A stretch of DNA of 24,757 nucleotides from JAICYJ01 sp036263035 (GCA_036263035.1 DATAHR010000237.1:1-24757), one strand, 5' to 3'; counted from the stretch's first letter, positions 13,858 through 21,119 are shown. Translations and numbers: made by a program. Notes: generated by a model from the letters alone, not told the origin.

Positions 13858-15093
13858 GTGCCTGCTCCGACCGCCTTCGAATGTTTGCGCTGCAGGCGAC
13901 GGTACCCGGTCGTGCAGATGCCGGCCGGCTGCCCGTCATGCTCCGCGGAGGACTGCCCGAGCAACGTTGCGCCGATCTACTCGCGCATGCAGGGCATCAA
14001 GCCGGGCAAGCTGTCCGGGGATGGACTGCACCGATATGCGGCCCAGCTTCCGGTGGCCCGCGAGCGGCTGGTCTCGCTGGGCGAGGGCTCGACGCCGCTG
14101 GTCTCGGTGGGGGCGCTTGGGCGCGAGCTCGGGCTGCGCCGCCTGTTCATCAAGGACGAGCGCCGCAACCCGACCGGCTCCTGGCGCGACCGGTTTGCGG
14201 CGATCGCGGTGTCGCAGCACCTGGACGCGGACGCGACGGTCGGCTCGGCGGGTGGGGAGGCCATGTCGATGTCCGTTGCCGCCTATGCCGCGCGCGCTGG
14301 CATGCGGTCGGTGGCCCTGGTCGACGCCGCCCTCGAGGAGGGCGGTCGCGTGCTCGACGCGATCGAGTGGGTTGGCGGCCGCGCGGTCGGGGTGGCCGGC
14401 GCGGAGGCCCGCTGGGCGCTGCTTGCCGACGCGGAGCGGCAGCTGGGCTGGCGGGCGATCTCCAACCGCACGCGCCCGCCGATCGGGAGCGATCCGATCG
14501 GCATCGAGGGCTACCGCACGATCGCCTATGAGATCGCGGAGCAGCTCCGCTGGTCGGTACCCGACCTGGTCGCGGTGCCGGCAGCGCTCGGGGACGGCAT
14601 CCAGGGGATCTGGCGGGGGTTCCGGGATCTGGCCGACTGGGGCACCGTCGATGCGACGCCGCGGATGGTCGCCGTGGAGGTGGGCGGAGCCGTGGCCAGC
14701 TCGCTGGCCGGCGGTCGCGACTGGGTGACCCCGAGCGGCGAGGTGAGCAGCCTGGCCCGGTCGCTGGCCGGCGTCACGGGCACCGTGCAGACGCTGCAGG
14801 CGGTGGTCGAATCGGAGGGGCTGGTGGTGCGCGTGACCGACGCCGAGCTCGAGACGGCGCGGATCCTGCTCGGCGAGACCGAGGGGATCTGGGCGGAGCT
14901 GGGAGCGGCGGCCGGAGTGGCCGCTGCGCAGAAGCTGGCATCGCGGGGCGACATCCCGGCACGCGCGCAGTTCGTCGCCGTGGTCACCGAGCACGGCCTG
15001 CTGGACGAGGCGGGGCAGACGCCGGCGGTGCTCGAGACGGTGGATGCGCGGGTCGATGAGCTGCTCCGCGTGCTGGCTGTCCGCGGCGAGTAG
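13858..15093 (+). CDS. Threonine-synthase-like fold-type II protein lacking the PLP lysine
   Basis: The 411-residue protein aligns along its length with bacterial threonine synthases: an N-terminal zinc ribbon (Cys9, 12, 25, 28), then LVSLGEGSTPL, LFIKDERRNPTGSW and a glycine-rich ALGDGIQGIWRGF. In active enzymes the second motif continues SFKDR, where Lys forms the Schiff base with PLP; here it is SWRDR with Arg110 (codon CGC). The following ASTGN-type cofactor loop is also changed to SAGGEAMSM, losing the Asn that contacts the pyridine ring. It is therefore probably a non-PLP or non-catalytic relative, not a working threonine synthase. No hom or thrB neighbour is present. The GTG start is supported by TATGCT six bases upstream. 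Confidence 0.85.
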   Translation: MPAPTAFECLRCRRRYPVVQMPAGCPSCSAEDCPSNVAPIYSRMQGIKPGKLSGDGLHRYAAQLPVARERLVSLGEGSTPLVSVGALGRELGLRRLFIKDERRNPTGSWRDRFAAIAVSQHLDADATVGSAGGEAMSMSVAAYAARAGMRSVALVDAALEEGGRVLDAIEWVGGRAVGVAGAEARWALLADAERQLGWRAISNRTRPPIGSDPIGIEGYRTIAYEIAEQLRWSVPDLVAVPAALGDGIQGIWRGFRDLADWGTVDATPRMVAVEVGGAVASSLAGGRDWVTPSGEVSSLARSLAGVTGTVQTLQAVVESEGLVVRVTDAELETARILLGETEGIWAELGAAAGVAAAQKLASRGDIPARAQFVAVVTEHGLLDEAGQTPAVLETVDARVDELLRVLAVRGE

Positions 15094-15096
15094 AGT
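15091..15096 (+). promoter_or_regulatory. Putative -10 box (TAGAGT) overlapping stop codon
   Basis: TAGAGT begins with the TAG stop of the threonine-synthase-like gene. Initiation near 15103 would give a leader of about 25 nt with a strong AAAGGAG before the half-ferritin-like gene. Confidence 0.4.
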
Positions 15097-15127
15097 CACC
15101 GCCACACTCGACGACCAAAGGAGCACC

Positions 15128-15355
15128 GTGCGACTGACCGAGCTGACCGCCGACCTCCAGACGATCAGGGAGAACCTGGCGGACGAGCTGCTCGCCATCA
15201 ACCGCTACGAGGAGCAGGCGTTCTCGCTGTCCGACGAGGAGGCGAAGGAGGCCGCCCAGCGCATCGCGGACGACAAGAAGGACCACGTCGCGCGCCTGCT
15301 CACGCTGCTCCGAAAGCTCGACGTCAAGCAGCGCGAGAAGATCGAGCGCGGCTGA
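15128..15355 (+). CDS. Small half-ferritin-like (EncFtn/rubrerythrin-type) helical protein
   Basis: The 75-residue, all-helical product has a two-helix pattern: LADELLAINRYEEQ on the first helix and RIADDKKDHVARLLTLLRKLD on the second. This resembles encapsulated ferritins and other single two-helix ferritin-like proteins, in which Glu and Tyr/Trp of helix one and an ExxH pair on helix two bind iron at a dimer interface. Here the second motif is DxxH (DKKDH) with Asp53-His54 adjacent, so ligands are similar but not identical. No encapsulin gene is in the window. The GTG start is fixed by AAAGGAG (15117-15123) five bases before it. Other possibilities are a generic two-helix bundle protein. 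Confidence 0.65.
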   Translation: MRLTELTADLQTIRENLADELLAINRYEEQAFSLSDEEAKEAAQRIADDKKDHVARLLTLLRKLDVKQREKIERG

Positions 15356-15377
15356 CCGGCCGGTTCCGGGCGCGCGA

Positions 15378-15383
15378 TATACT
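15378..15383 (+). promoter_or_regulatory. Consensus-like -10 box (TATACT) for tRNA-Gly
   Basis: TATACT ends 12 bases before the mature tRNA 5' end. It is the closest match to the TATAAT consensus among the boxes found here. Confidence 0.5.
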
Positions 15384-15395
15384 GGCCAGGCCAGT

Positions 15396-15469
15396 GCGGC
15401 TGTAGCTCAGTTGGCTAGAGCGTCTGCTTGCCATGCAGAAGGTCGAGGGTTCGAGCCCCTTCAGCCGCT
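15396..15469 (+). tRNA. tRNA-Gly (anticodon GCC)
   Basis: Acceptor GCGGCTG pairs with CAGCCGC; the D arm begins GCTCAGTTGGCTAGAGC. The anticodon stem TCTGC/GCAGA encloses TTGCCAT with anticodon GCC. The T arm is GAGGGTTCGAGCCCCTT. Discriminator T; CCA is not encoded. Confidence 0.97.
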
Positions 15470-15548
15470 TCACTGTTTCTCTGCGTATACCGGGCTCAAG
15501 CTCGTCGATCCTGGATTACGGCTCAGTCGGTCGACAGGCAGGGTGTGT

Positions 15549-15579
15549 GGGCGGCGGCACTCGGGCGAGGCCGCCGCCC
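15549..15579. terminator. Strong hairpin after tRNA-Gly, likely bidirectional terminator
   Basis: GGGCGGCGGC and GCCGCCGCCC form a perfect 10-bp stem around an 11-nt loop that can add three more pairs (CTC/GAG). It is followed by GCTTCTTG on the plus strand. It lies between the tRNA and the convergent small gene ending at 15599 and could serve both. Confidence 0.65.
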
Positions 15580-15598
15580 GCTTCTTGCCCACGACCGC

Positions 15599-15748
15599 CT
15601 AGTAGCCGCCTCCACCGCCGCCACTGCCTCCACCGCCGCCGTACGCCGCGAAGTAGACGATGACGCCCAGCACCAGCAATGCGATAACCGCTGCGGCGAT
15701 CCAGGTGGCCCTGCTGCGACCGCCGGTGTCTGAAGATCGATAGCTCAT
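15599..15748 (-). CDS. Small membrane protein with poly-glycine tail, 49 residues
   Basis: The gene has an excellent AAGGAGGT ribosome binding site five bases before the ATG at 15748. The product has a short polar, Ser/Arg-rich N-terminus, one membrane segment (about 16-36, WIAAAVIALLVLGVIVYF) and a tail of 12 residues that is all Gly except one Ser, ending in Tyr. Small actinobacterial membrane proteins with Gly-rich tails exist but have no assigned function. Strong initiation signals suggest it is abundantly translated. Confidence 0.75.
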   Translation of the reverse strand: MSYRSSDTGGRSRATWIAAAVIALLVLGVIVYFAAYGGGGGSGGGGGGY

Positions 15749-15906
15749 CGGGCACCTCCTTCCCGCCTGAAGCTACGGGCGGCGTAGGCGCTCGGATGCG
15801 TTTCGCGTGGCCTGGCTTACACCGGCAAGGGCGCGCATCCACCTACGCGCAGCCTGACAGGGAGACCATTGGTTGCCGCGGTCGCCAGCTGACTGCTCGG
15901 AACCCG

Positions 15907-16974
15907 CTACAGCGTCGCCACGTAGTAGTTGTTGAACGGGTCGTCCTCGATGCGCTCGATCGACACGTCGGCGAAGCCGGCCTCGCGAAGCATCTGCAGC
16001 GCCGTCTGCTCGCCCCAGACGGTGCCGAGACCTGCGCCGCCCTGCGCCAGGGACACCGTCATGCAGTGCATCACCGAGAACATGTAGAGGGCGGGGCCGA
16101 GCGCATGGTCGATGTTCTCCTCGAGCCTGCTCGACGCAGCGAAGTCGACCATGAGGAAGACACCGCAGGGTGCCAGTGCCTTCGCCACGGATTCGAGCAC
16201 GCGGTCGGGCTTCGCCTGGTCGTGGATCACATCGAAAGCGGTGATCAGGCCGAAGCGGCCGACCTCCCCGAGCGACGCGATGTCCCGCACCTCGAAGCCG
16301 GCGTTCGAGACGCCGCCCGCTGCGGCCTCCTCCCGTCCGCGGGCGACCCCCTCCTCGGAGATGTCGTATCCGATGAACGTGCTGTTCGGGAACGCACGGG
16401 CCATGGTGGTGACCGCGTGCCCCGAGCCGCACCCGATGTCGGCGACCTCGATGCCCTGCTCCAGCCGCTCGACCAGACCGGAAACCAGCGGCAGGGTCTT
16501 CCCGACCAGCGACGCGTCGACCACGGCGCCGGAATCCTCCGCCATGACCTCCTGGAAGCGTGGATATGAGGAGTACGGCACGCCGCCGCCGCGCCTGAAC
16601 GCGTCGACCAGCTCATCCTCGATCGCCGCCAGGACGGGCAGGTAGCTCGCCATCACGGCCATGTTCGACGGAGCCGCCGCTCTCGTCAGCCACGCGGCAT
16701 GGTCGGCCGGCAACCGATACGTCTCATCGCCCGGGTCGTACTCGACCACGCCGCTGACGACCATGCCGCCCAGCCACTCCCGGACGTACCGCTCGGTCAG
16801 CCCCGCCCGTTCGGCAATGTCCTGGCTTCCTGCCCCGTCCATCGTCGACATCACGTCGAAGAGCTCCGTGCGGTGGCCCACGCTGATGAGCAGCATCATG
16901 GCGGAGTCGTTGAAGGCGGCCAGAAGTCGTTCGGCAAACTGCTCGCTGCGTTGATCGCTCGATACGTCGACCAT
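15907..16974 (-). CDS. Winged-helix SAM-dependent methyltransferase (Rv2258c-like)
   Basis: The 355-residue protein begins with a helical, winged-helix-like N-terminal domain (~10-100) containing LTERYVREWLGGMVVSGVVEY, as in Mycobacterium Rv2258c-type methyltransferases. A class I Rossmann methyltransferase domain follows, with motif I VADIGCGSGHA (177-187), an acidic residue after the next strand (FIGYDISEEG), and AFDVIHD as the motif III/IV region. The substrate is unknown, probably a small molecule or lipid. A strong AGGAGGGG precedes the ATG at 16974. The gene stands alone on the minus strand, with about 125 bp separating it from the divergent gene at 17100. Confidence 0.9.
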   Translation of the reverse strand: MVDVSSDQRSEQFAERLLAAFNDSAMMLLISVGHRTELFDVMSTMDGAGSQDIAERAGLTERYVREWLGGMVVSGVVEYDPGDETYRLPADHAAWLTRAAAPSNMAVMASYLPVLAAIEDELVDAFRRGGGVPYSSYPRFQEVMAEDSGAVVDASLVGKTLPLVSGLVERLEQGIEVADIGCGSGHAVTTMARAFPNSTFIGYDISEEGVARGREEAAAGGVSNAGFEVRDIASLGEVGRFGLITAFDVIHDQAKPDRVLESVAKALAPCGVFLMVDFAASSRLEENIDHALGPALYMFSVMHCMTVSLAQGGAGLGTVWGEQTALQMLREAGFADVSIERIEDDPFNNYYVATL

Positions 16975-17099
16975 GTCAGCCCCTCCTGCCGTGGAGCGGC
17001 CAGTTTCTCACACGGAGTGCCCCAAACGAGGGTGGCGCCTCCCTTCGCAGCGCATCATTGTGGGAACGACCCCAACCGGCTCCAACCGAGGTGGCACCC

Positions 17100-17258
17100 A
17101 TGTCCGATCGCGTGACTCGGCACGACGCCAACGCCTTGCGGCTGATCGATCAAGCGCTCGATGACGGGCGGTTCACGCCCGAGCTGATGGCCCAGATCTG
17201 TGAGTCGCTCGCGCTGGCAGAGCGCGAGGAAGCCGCCCTCAGCGGCTCGGCTCAGTAG
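17100..17258 (+). CDS. Small helical hypothetical protein, 52 residues
   Basis: From ATG 17100 (GAGGTGG upstream) the acidic product contains two predicted helices, DANALRLIDQALDDG and PELMAQICESLALAEREEAA. No family is recognised. It is followed by two strong hairpins, which suggests a single-gene transcript. An upstream in-frame ATG at 17058 is less likely because it lacks a ribosome binding site. Confidence 0.6.
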   Translation: MSDRVTRHDANALRLIDQALDDGRFTPELMAQICESLALAEREEAALSGSAQ

Positions 17259-17267
17259 GCAGCTCAA

Positions 17268-17314
17268 GCCGGTCGCGACGTCCGGTACCACACCGCGCGG
17301 ACGTCGCGGCCGGC
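17268..17314 (+). terminator. 17-bp near-perfect hairpin downstream of small gene
   Basis: The arms 17268-17284 and 17298-17314 pair over 17 positions with a single G-T wobble and a 13-nt loop. It starts nine bases after the TAG stop. No T-tract follows directly, but a second hairpin with T-rich tail lies just downstream. Confidence 0.65.
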
Positions 17315-17318
17315 GGCG

Positions 17319-17352
17319 GCCGGTCTTCTCAGCCGGCTTTCCAGTTTCTTTA
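17319..17352 (+). terminator. Rho-independent-like terminator with T-rich tail
   Basis: GCCGG-TCTTCTCAG-CCGGC is followed by TTTCCAGTTTCTTT. It is the only hairpin in the window with a clearly T-rich tail and probably ends the 17100 transcript. Confidence 0.55.
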
Positions 17353-17375
17353 CCAGGCCCGAACGGATGATTCGC

Positions 17376-17402
17376 CTGACGCTTACTCCCCGCACCTAGG
17401 GT
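17376..17402 (+). promoter_or_regulatory. Weak promoter candidate for secreted protein gene
   Basis: CTGACG (17376-17381) and TAGGGT (17397-17402) are 15 bases apart, slightly short for sigma-70. The leader that follows (to 17470) is about 60 nt, includes a CCGCG/CGCGG stem, and ends in AAGGAG before the start codon. Confidence 0.3.
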
Positions 17403-17470
17403 CAGGTCCCGAGGCAAAAACGCCGCGCCGATTCGGGCCGCGGTGTACCCCGAGCCGAAGGAGCCTGCCG

Positions 17471-18406
17471 ATGCGTTATCGCGCTGGAGTGGTGATCGCC
17501 ACGCTGGTCATGGGACTGTGTGTGGCACCCGCCGCGTATGCGAACCCGCTGGACATGCTGTACGCCCCGGTGCACGTGCACGGGACGACACAGAGCCCGG
17601 CGTTCATACAGGCCCATTTCCCCACGGTCAGCGTGTCGGCCGGTCAGTTGAAGAAGGGCTATCGGTCCTCCAACACCGGGCTTTACACGAAGGGCACCCG
17701 CTCGAACATCGGAACCTATCCGGAGTCCTGGTACATGCACACGGCCGGCGGCGCCCGCATCCACGACAAGGCGCTCAAGAGCTACTTCGTGATGAACCCG
17801 TCCAGCTCCGGCTGGCGGGCGCAGGTCGTGAAGAACTGCGCGGGCGCTCCCCAGTGGTGCTTCGTCGATGCCATGGGCGCCGACGGCTATCAGCGGATGT
17901 CCGCAAAGCCGACGGTCAGTGAGAGCTGGTGGATCCAGCAGACGATCGACGAGGCGAACTACGTCGAGAACGCGTCGAGCAGCTGGTCGGTGATGGCCAA
18001 CAACGCGATCACGGCCTCCAACGCCAGGTTCTCGGTCGGCTTCGAGATGTTCGCGCGGGTGTCCGCGCAGAAGTCGCTCCACGTGCTGGAGAGCACCCGC
18101 TGCTACTGCTTCGCCAAGTTCAGCACGGACTCCCAAGCGCTCTACGGGTTCACCCTGTTCCTTGCCGGGGCCGGCCCGGGAGACCACATCAGCGTCGGCA
18201 GCGATTCCCAGACCGGCAAGTGGTGGAGCTTCTTCGACACCGCCGGCAAGCTCGGCAACCCCACGGCCGCGGCGAAGACCAGCGGCAACGTGGTCACCCG
18301 CCAGTTCGCGAACGGTCAGGTGGTCGTCAACACCGGCAGCTCGAGCGTCACCGTGGGCCGCTCGGTGAGCCTCGCGCCGCACACCGGCAAGATCATCCTC
18401 GGCTGA
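17471..18406 (+). CDS. Secreted glycoside-hydrolase-like protein (GHL15-like)
   Basis: The 311-residue product has a clear signal peptide (basic MRYR, hydrophobic core 6-18, cleavage likely after AYA at 24). The mature protein shows strings seen in putative glycosyl hydrolases of the GHL15 type: YFVMNPSSSGWR, then CFVDAMGADGY (Asp133) and SVGFEMFARV (Glu192), which could supply the acid pair of a TIM-barrel hydrolase. The end (TRQFANGQVVVNTGSSSVTV followed by a strand-rich tail) resembles a small beta-sandwich found after such barrels. Two Cys pairs could form disulfides outside the cell. AAGGAG precedes the ATG. Enzyme activity is inferred from motif resemblance only. Confidence 0.7.
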   Translation: MRYRAGVVIATLVMGLCVAPAAYANPLDMLYAPVHVHGTTQSPAFIQAHFPTVSVSAGQLKKGYRSSNTGLYTKGTRSNIGTYPESWYMHTAGGARIHDKALKSYFVMNPSSSGWRAQVVKNCAGAPQWCFVDAMGADGYQRMSAKPTVSESWWIQQTIDEANYVENASSSWSVMANNAITASNARFSVGFEMFARVSAQKSLHVLESTRCYCFAKFSTDSQALYGFTLFLAGAGPGDHISVGSDSQTGKWWSFFDTAGKLGNPTAAAKTSGNVVTRQFANGQVVVNTGSSSVTVGRSVSLAPHTGKIILG

Positions 18407-18415
18407 TCAGCGCTT

Positions 18416-18446
18416 GCGGGCGGCCCCGGCGAACGGGGCCGCCCGC
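18416..18446 (+). terminator. 12-bp perfect GC hairpin after secreted protein gene
   Basis: GCGGGCGGCCCC and GGGGCCGCCCGC are exact complements around a 7-nt loop, starting ten bases after the stop codon. No T-tract is present, as is common for high-GC actinobacterial terminators. Confidence 0.7.
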
Positions 18447-18465
18447 GATGCCCTGGCCCTAGCGC

Positions 18466-18471
18466 TAGAGT
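18466..18471 (+). promoter_or_regulatory. Putative leaderless -10 box (TAGAGT)
   Basis: TAGAGT is six bases before the ATG at 18478. GGAGGC lies directly against the ATG, too close to act as a normal Shine-Dalgarno. Confidence 0.45.
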
Positions 18472-18477
18472 GGAGGC

Positions 18478-18654
18478 ATGGGAGTGCTGGAGCGCCTGAT
18501 GGAGTGGATCGGCCGCCGGGATCACACGATCGCCGGCGCCGGCCATCCGCCGGGCGACACCACCCCCGAGCCGGCGGTGGCCGAGGTCGAGGAGCAGATC
18601 GAGCGCGGCGCCGAGCTGGCCGACGACGACGCGCCGCCGCCGGTCGGCGGCTGA
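18478..18654 (+). CDS. Small acidic hypothetical protein, 58 residues
   Basis: The ATG frame encodes 58 residues: an amphipathic N-terminal helix (GVLERLMEWIGRRD), a Pro/Gly linker, then an acidic helix (AVAEVEEQIERGAELADDD) and a Pro-rich end. A leaderless-type box precedes it. It ends 13 bp from the stop of the convergent aldehyde dehydrogenase. No family recognised. Confidence 0.6.
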   Translation: MGVLERLMEWIGRRDHTIAGAGHPPGDTTPEPAVAEVEEQIERGAELADDDAPPPVGG

Positions 18655-18667
18655 GACGCAGCTGCCT

Positions 18668-20185
18668 CTACCCGGCGTCGAACACGATGCCCTGCGCCAG
18701 CGGCAGCTCGGTCGAGTAGTTGACCGTCGCGGTCTGCCGCCGCATGTAGGCCTTCCACGCGTCCGATCCGGACTCACGGCCGCCTCCAGTCTCCTTCTCG
18801 CCGCCGAACGCGCCGCCGATCTCCGCGCCGCTCGGCCCGATGTTCACGTTCGCGATGCCGCAGTCCGAGCCGGCCGGCGCGAGAAACCGCTCGCTCTCCC
18901 GCAGGTCGCCCGTGAAGATGCATGACGACAGGCCCTGGGGCACATCGTTGTGCAGCGCAATCGCCTCGTCCATCTGGCGGTAGGTCATGACGTAGAGCAC
19001 GGGGGCGAAGGTCTCCTCGCGGACGACATCCGTCTGCCGCGGCATCCGCACGATCGCCGGCCGCACGTAGTACGCGTCCCCCCACCGGTCGGCGTGCAGG
19101 CGCTCGCCTCCGATCACGGTGCCGCCGTCCTCGCGGGCACGGTCGAGCGCCGTCTGCATCGCGTCGAAGCCGTCCTGGGAGATGAGCGGTCCGCACAGGG
19201 TGCCCGGCTCGCGCGGGTCGCCGACCTGCACGCTGGCATAGGCGCGCTCCAGCCGCTCGACCAGCGCGTCGGCCACCGACTCGTGGACGATCAGGCGGCG
19301 CAGCGAGGTGCAGCGCTGGCCGGCGGTGCCGACGGCTGCGAACAGGATCGCCCGCACGGCCAGGTCGAGGTCCGCGGTCGGCGTCACGATCATTGCGTTG
19401 TTGCCGCCCAGCTCGAGCAGCGAGCGGCCGAGCCTGGCGGCGACCTTCGGCGCCATGGCACGGCCCATGGCGGTGGATCCCGTCGCCGAGACCAGAGGCA
19501 CCCGCGGGTCGTCCACCAGCGCGCGCCCCGCGTTTCCGATCAGCACCTGCAGCAGTCCGTCAGGCGCATCGCCGAAGCGCTGCACCGCGCGACGGAAGAG
19601 CGCCTCGCAGGCGAGCGCCGTCAACGGCGTCCGGGAGGACGGCTTCCACAGCACGGGATCGCCGCAGACGAAGGCCAGCGCGGAGTTCCAGCTCCAGACT
19701 GCGACCGGGAAGTTGAACGCCGTGATCACGCCGACGGGTCCGAGCGGATGCCACGTCTCCATCATCCGGTGGCCGGGCCGCTCCGATGCGATGGTCAGCC
19801 CGTAGAGCTGCCGGGAGAGCCCGACCGCGAAGTCACAGATGTCGATCATCTCCTGCACCTCGCCGAGACCCTCCTGGCCGATCTTGCCAGCCTCGAGCGT
19901 CACCAGCGCACCGAGCGCCTCCTTCTCCTGGCGGAGCTCGTCGGCGAGCAGCCGCACCAGCTCGCCGCGACGCGGCGCGGGCACCTCGCGCCAGGCCTCG
20001 AACGCCTCGACCGCGCGGGCGATGGCGGCGTCGGCCTCCTGCTCAGTCGTGGATGGGATGCGGGCGATCAGCTCGCCGGTGATCGGGGTTCGCACCTCGA
20101 GATCGCCGCTGCTGAGGGCGTCGGCGTCGAGATCGAGCCGGGCGAGCAGCGCGGCGGTGTCCTGTCCGGGAAGGGTCGTGGTCAT
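18668..20185 (-). CDS. ALDH7-type NAD-dependent aldehyde dehydrogenase (aminoadipate-semialdehyde type)
   Basis: The 505-residue protein is a full-length aldehyde dehydrogenase. Catalytic Cys292 is in GQRCTS and general-base Glu258 in LELGGNNA; the substrate-cavity and NAD motifs FNFPVAVWSWN and LWKPSSRTP (Lys181) are present. The C-terminal run NVNIGPSGAEIGGAFGG then KETGGGRESGSDAWKAYMRR matches the ALDH7A1/antiquitin group, whose members oxidise alpha-aminoadipic semialdehyde (piperideine-6-carboxylate) in lysine catabolism. No lysine aminotransferase or other lysine pathway gene is nearby, so the physiological substrate is inferred from family only. A GGAG lies upstream of the ATG at 20185. 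It is divergent from the RmlD-like gene, sharing a 61-bp intergenic region. Confidence 0.92.
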   Translation of the reverse strand: MTTTLPGQDTAALLARLDLDADALSSGDLEVRTPITGELIARIPSTTEQEADAAIARAVEAFEAWREVPAPRRGELVRLLADELRQEKEALGALVTLEAGKIGQEGLGEVQEMIDICDFAVGLSRQLYGLTIASERPGHRMMETWHPLGPVGVITAFNFPVAVWSWNSALAFVCGDPVLWKPSSRTPLTALACEALFRRAVQRFGDAPDGLLQVLIGNAGRALVDDPRVPLVSATGSTAMGRAMAPKVAARLGRSLLELGGNNAMIVTPTADLDLAVRAILFAAVGTAGQRCTSLRRLIVHESVADALVERLERAYASVQVGDPREPGTLCGPLISQDGFDAMQTALDRAREDGGTVIGGERLHADRWGDAYYVRPAIVRMPRQTDVVREETFAPVLYVMTYRQMDEAIALHNDVPQGLSSCIFTGDLRESERFLAPAGSDCGIANVNIGPSGAEIGGAFGGEKETGGGRESGSDAWKAYMRRQTATVNYSTELPLAQGIVFDAG

Positions 20186-20233
20186 CGAAGGCTCCGTGAT
20201 CGTGATCGTGCCTGAGTCTAGATGGTTGCTGGC

Positions 20234-20239
20234 TACGAT
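20234..20239 (+). promoter_or_regulatory. Putative leaderless -10 box (TACGAT)
   Basis: TACGAT is seven bases before the ATG at 20247, with no Shine-Dalgarno between. Confidence 0.45.
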
Positions 20240-20246
20240 CGGCTCG

Positions 20247-21110
20247 ATGGCAAACGGGCTCGGGACGCGCGGACGGCTGCTGGTGACTGGGGCCAGCGGG
20301 TATCTGGGTCGTGCGGTGATCGCCGCCGCTCACGCCCGCGGCTGGGAGGTTCACGGGACGCGGCTGACGGCCGCATCCGGCGGCGTCCCGCTCGACGTTC
20401 GGCAGGCCCCGGCAGTGGACCGCCTGGTCGAGCAGGTGCGCCCCGACGCCGTCGTGCACACGGCGTACCTGCAGTCCGGCCCAACGATGCGCGCCGTCAA
20501 CGTTGACGGATCAGGCAATGTTGCGGTCGCCGCACGACGCGTCGGCGCCAGACTGATCCACGTGTCGACGGACTTCGTGTTCGACGGGCGACAGGCGTGC
20601 CCGTATCGCGAGGACGACCGGCCCGCTCCGCTGACCGACTACGGGCACTCCAAGCTCGACGGCGAGCGGGCCGTGGCGGGTTGCCACCCGGAGGCGCTGG
20701 TCGTGCGAACCTCGCTGATCTACGGCGGCTCGGTTCCCGGGCCGCAGGAGCGGATGGTCTGGGACGCGATCGCGGGGGCCTCTGCGACGGCATTCTTCGA
20801 GGACGAGATCCGGTGCCCGATCGCTGCGCCGGATCTGGCCGCGGGCCTGGTCGAGCTGGCCGAGTCCTCCGAGCACGGAATCCTTCACCTGGCCGGGCCG
20901 GACGTCCTCTCGCGGCTCGAGTTCGCCCGGCTGCTGGCAACGGCAGCAGGCGGAGATCCCGGGGTGCTGCGGTCCGCCCGCAGCGCGGATGTGTCTCCCG
21001 ACCGCCCGCTGGACTGCTCACTCGACTCGTCTCGGGCGTACCTGCTCCTGGGCGCACCGGTGCGCGGCGTGCGCGATGCCCTGGGGCTCGTCGAACCGAC
21101 CGCGCTCTAG
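20247..21110 (+). CDS. RmlD-like extended SDR (dTDP-4-dehydrorhamnose reductase family)
   Basis: The 287-residue protein has the NAD(P) loop VTGASGYLG (13-21) and the catalytic set of extended SDRs: Ser107-Thr108 in HVSTDFVFDG, and Tyr132/Lys136 in DYGHSKLDGE. The STDFVFDG string and overall length are typical of RmlD, which makes dTDP-rhamnose, but the family also includes the SAM synthetase regulatory-type and other nucleoside-sugar reductases. No rmlA, rmlB or rmlC is in the window, so a rhamnose role is unproven. The ATG at 20247 is chosen because earlier in-frame starts run back through the divergent gene and the TACGAT box sits just upstream. Confidence 0.85.
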   Translation: MANGLGTRGRLLVTGASGYLGRAVIAAAHARGWEVHGTRLTAASGGVPLDVRQAPAVDRLVEQVRPDAVVHTAYLQSGPTMRAVNVDGSGNVAVAARRVGARLIHVSTDFVFDGRQACPYREDDRPAPLTDYGHSKLDGERAVAGCHPEALVVRTSLIYGGSVPGPQERMVWDAIAGASATAFFEDEIRCPIAAPDLAAGLVELAESSEHGILHLAGPDVLSRLEFARLLATAAGGDPGVLRSARSADVSPDRPLDCSLDSSRAYLLLGAPVRGVRDALGLVEPTAL

Positions 21111-21113
21111 ACT
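21108..21113 (+). promoter_or_regulatory. Putative leaderless -10 box (TAGACT) overlapping stop codon
   Basis: TAGACT starts with the TAG stop of the RmlD-like gene and is six bases before the GTG of ctaA. Confidence 0.5.
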
Positions 21114-21119
21114 GTTTCG

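Noticed and set aside
17403..17470. Possible c-di-GMP (GEMM) or c-di-AMP (ydaO) riboswitch before the secreted hydrolase-like gene
   Set aside because: The GGCAAAAACGCC stretch is superficially similar to a GEMM J1/2 segment, but the required second helix, tetraloop/receptor and GGGACGCAAAGCC core are absent and the leader is too short.
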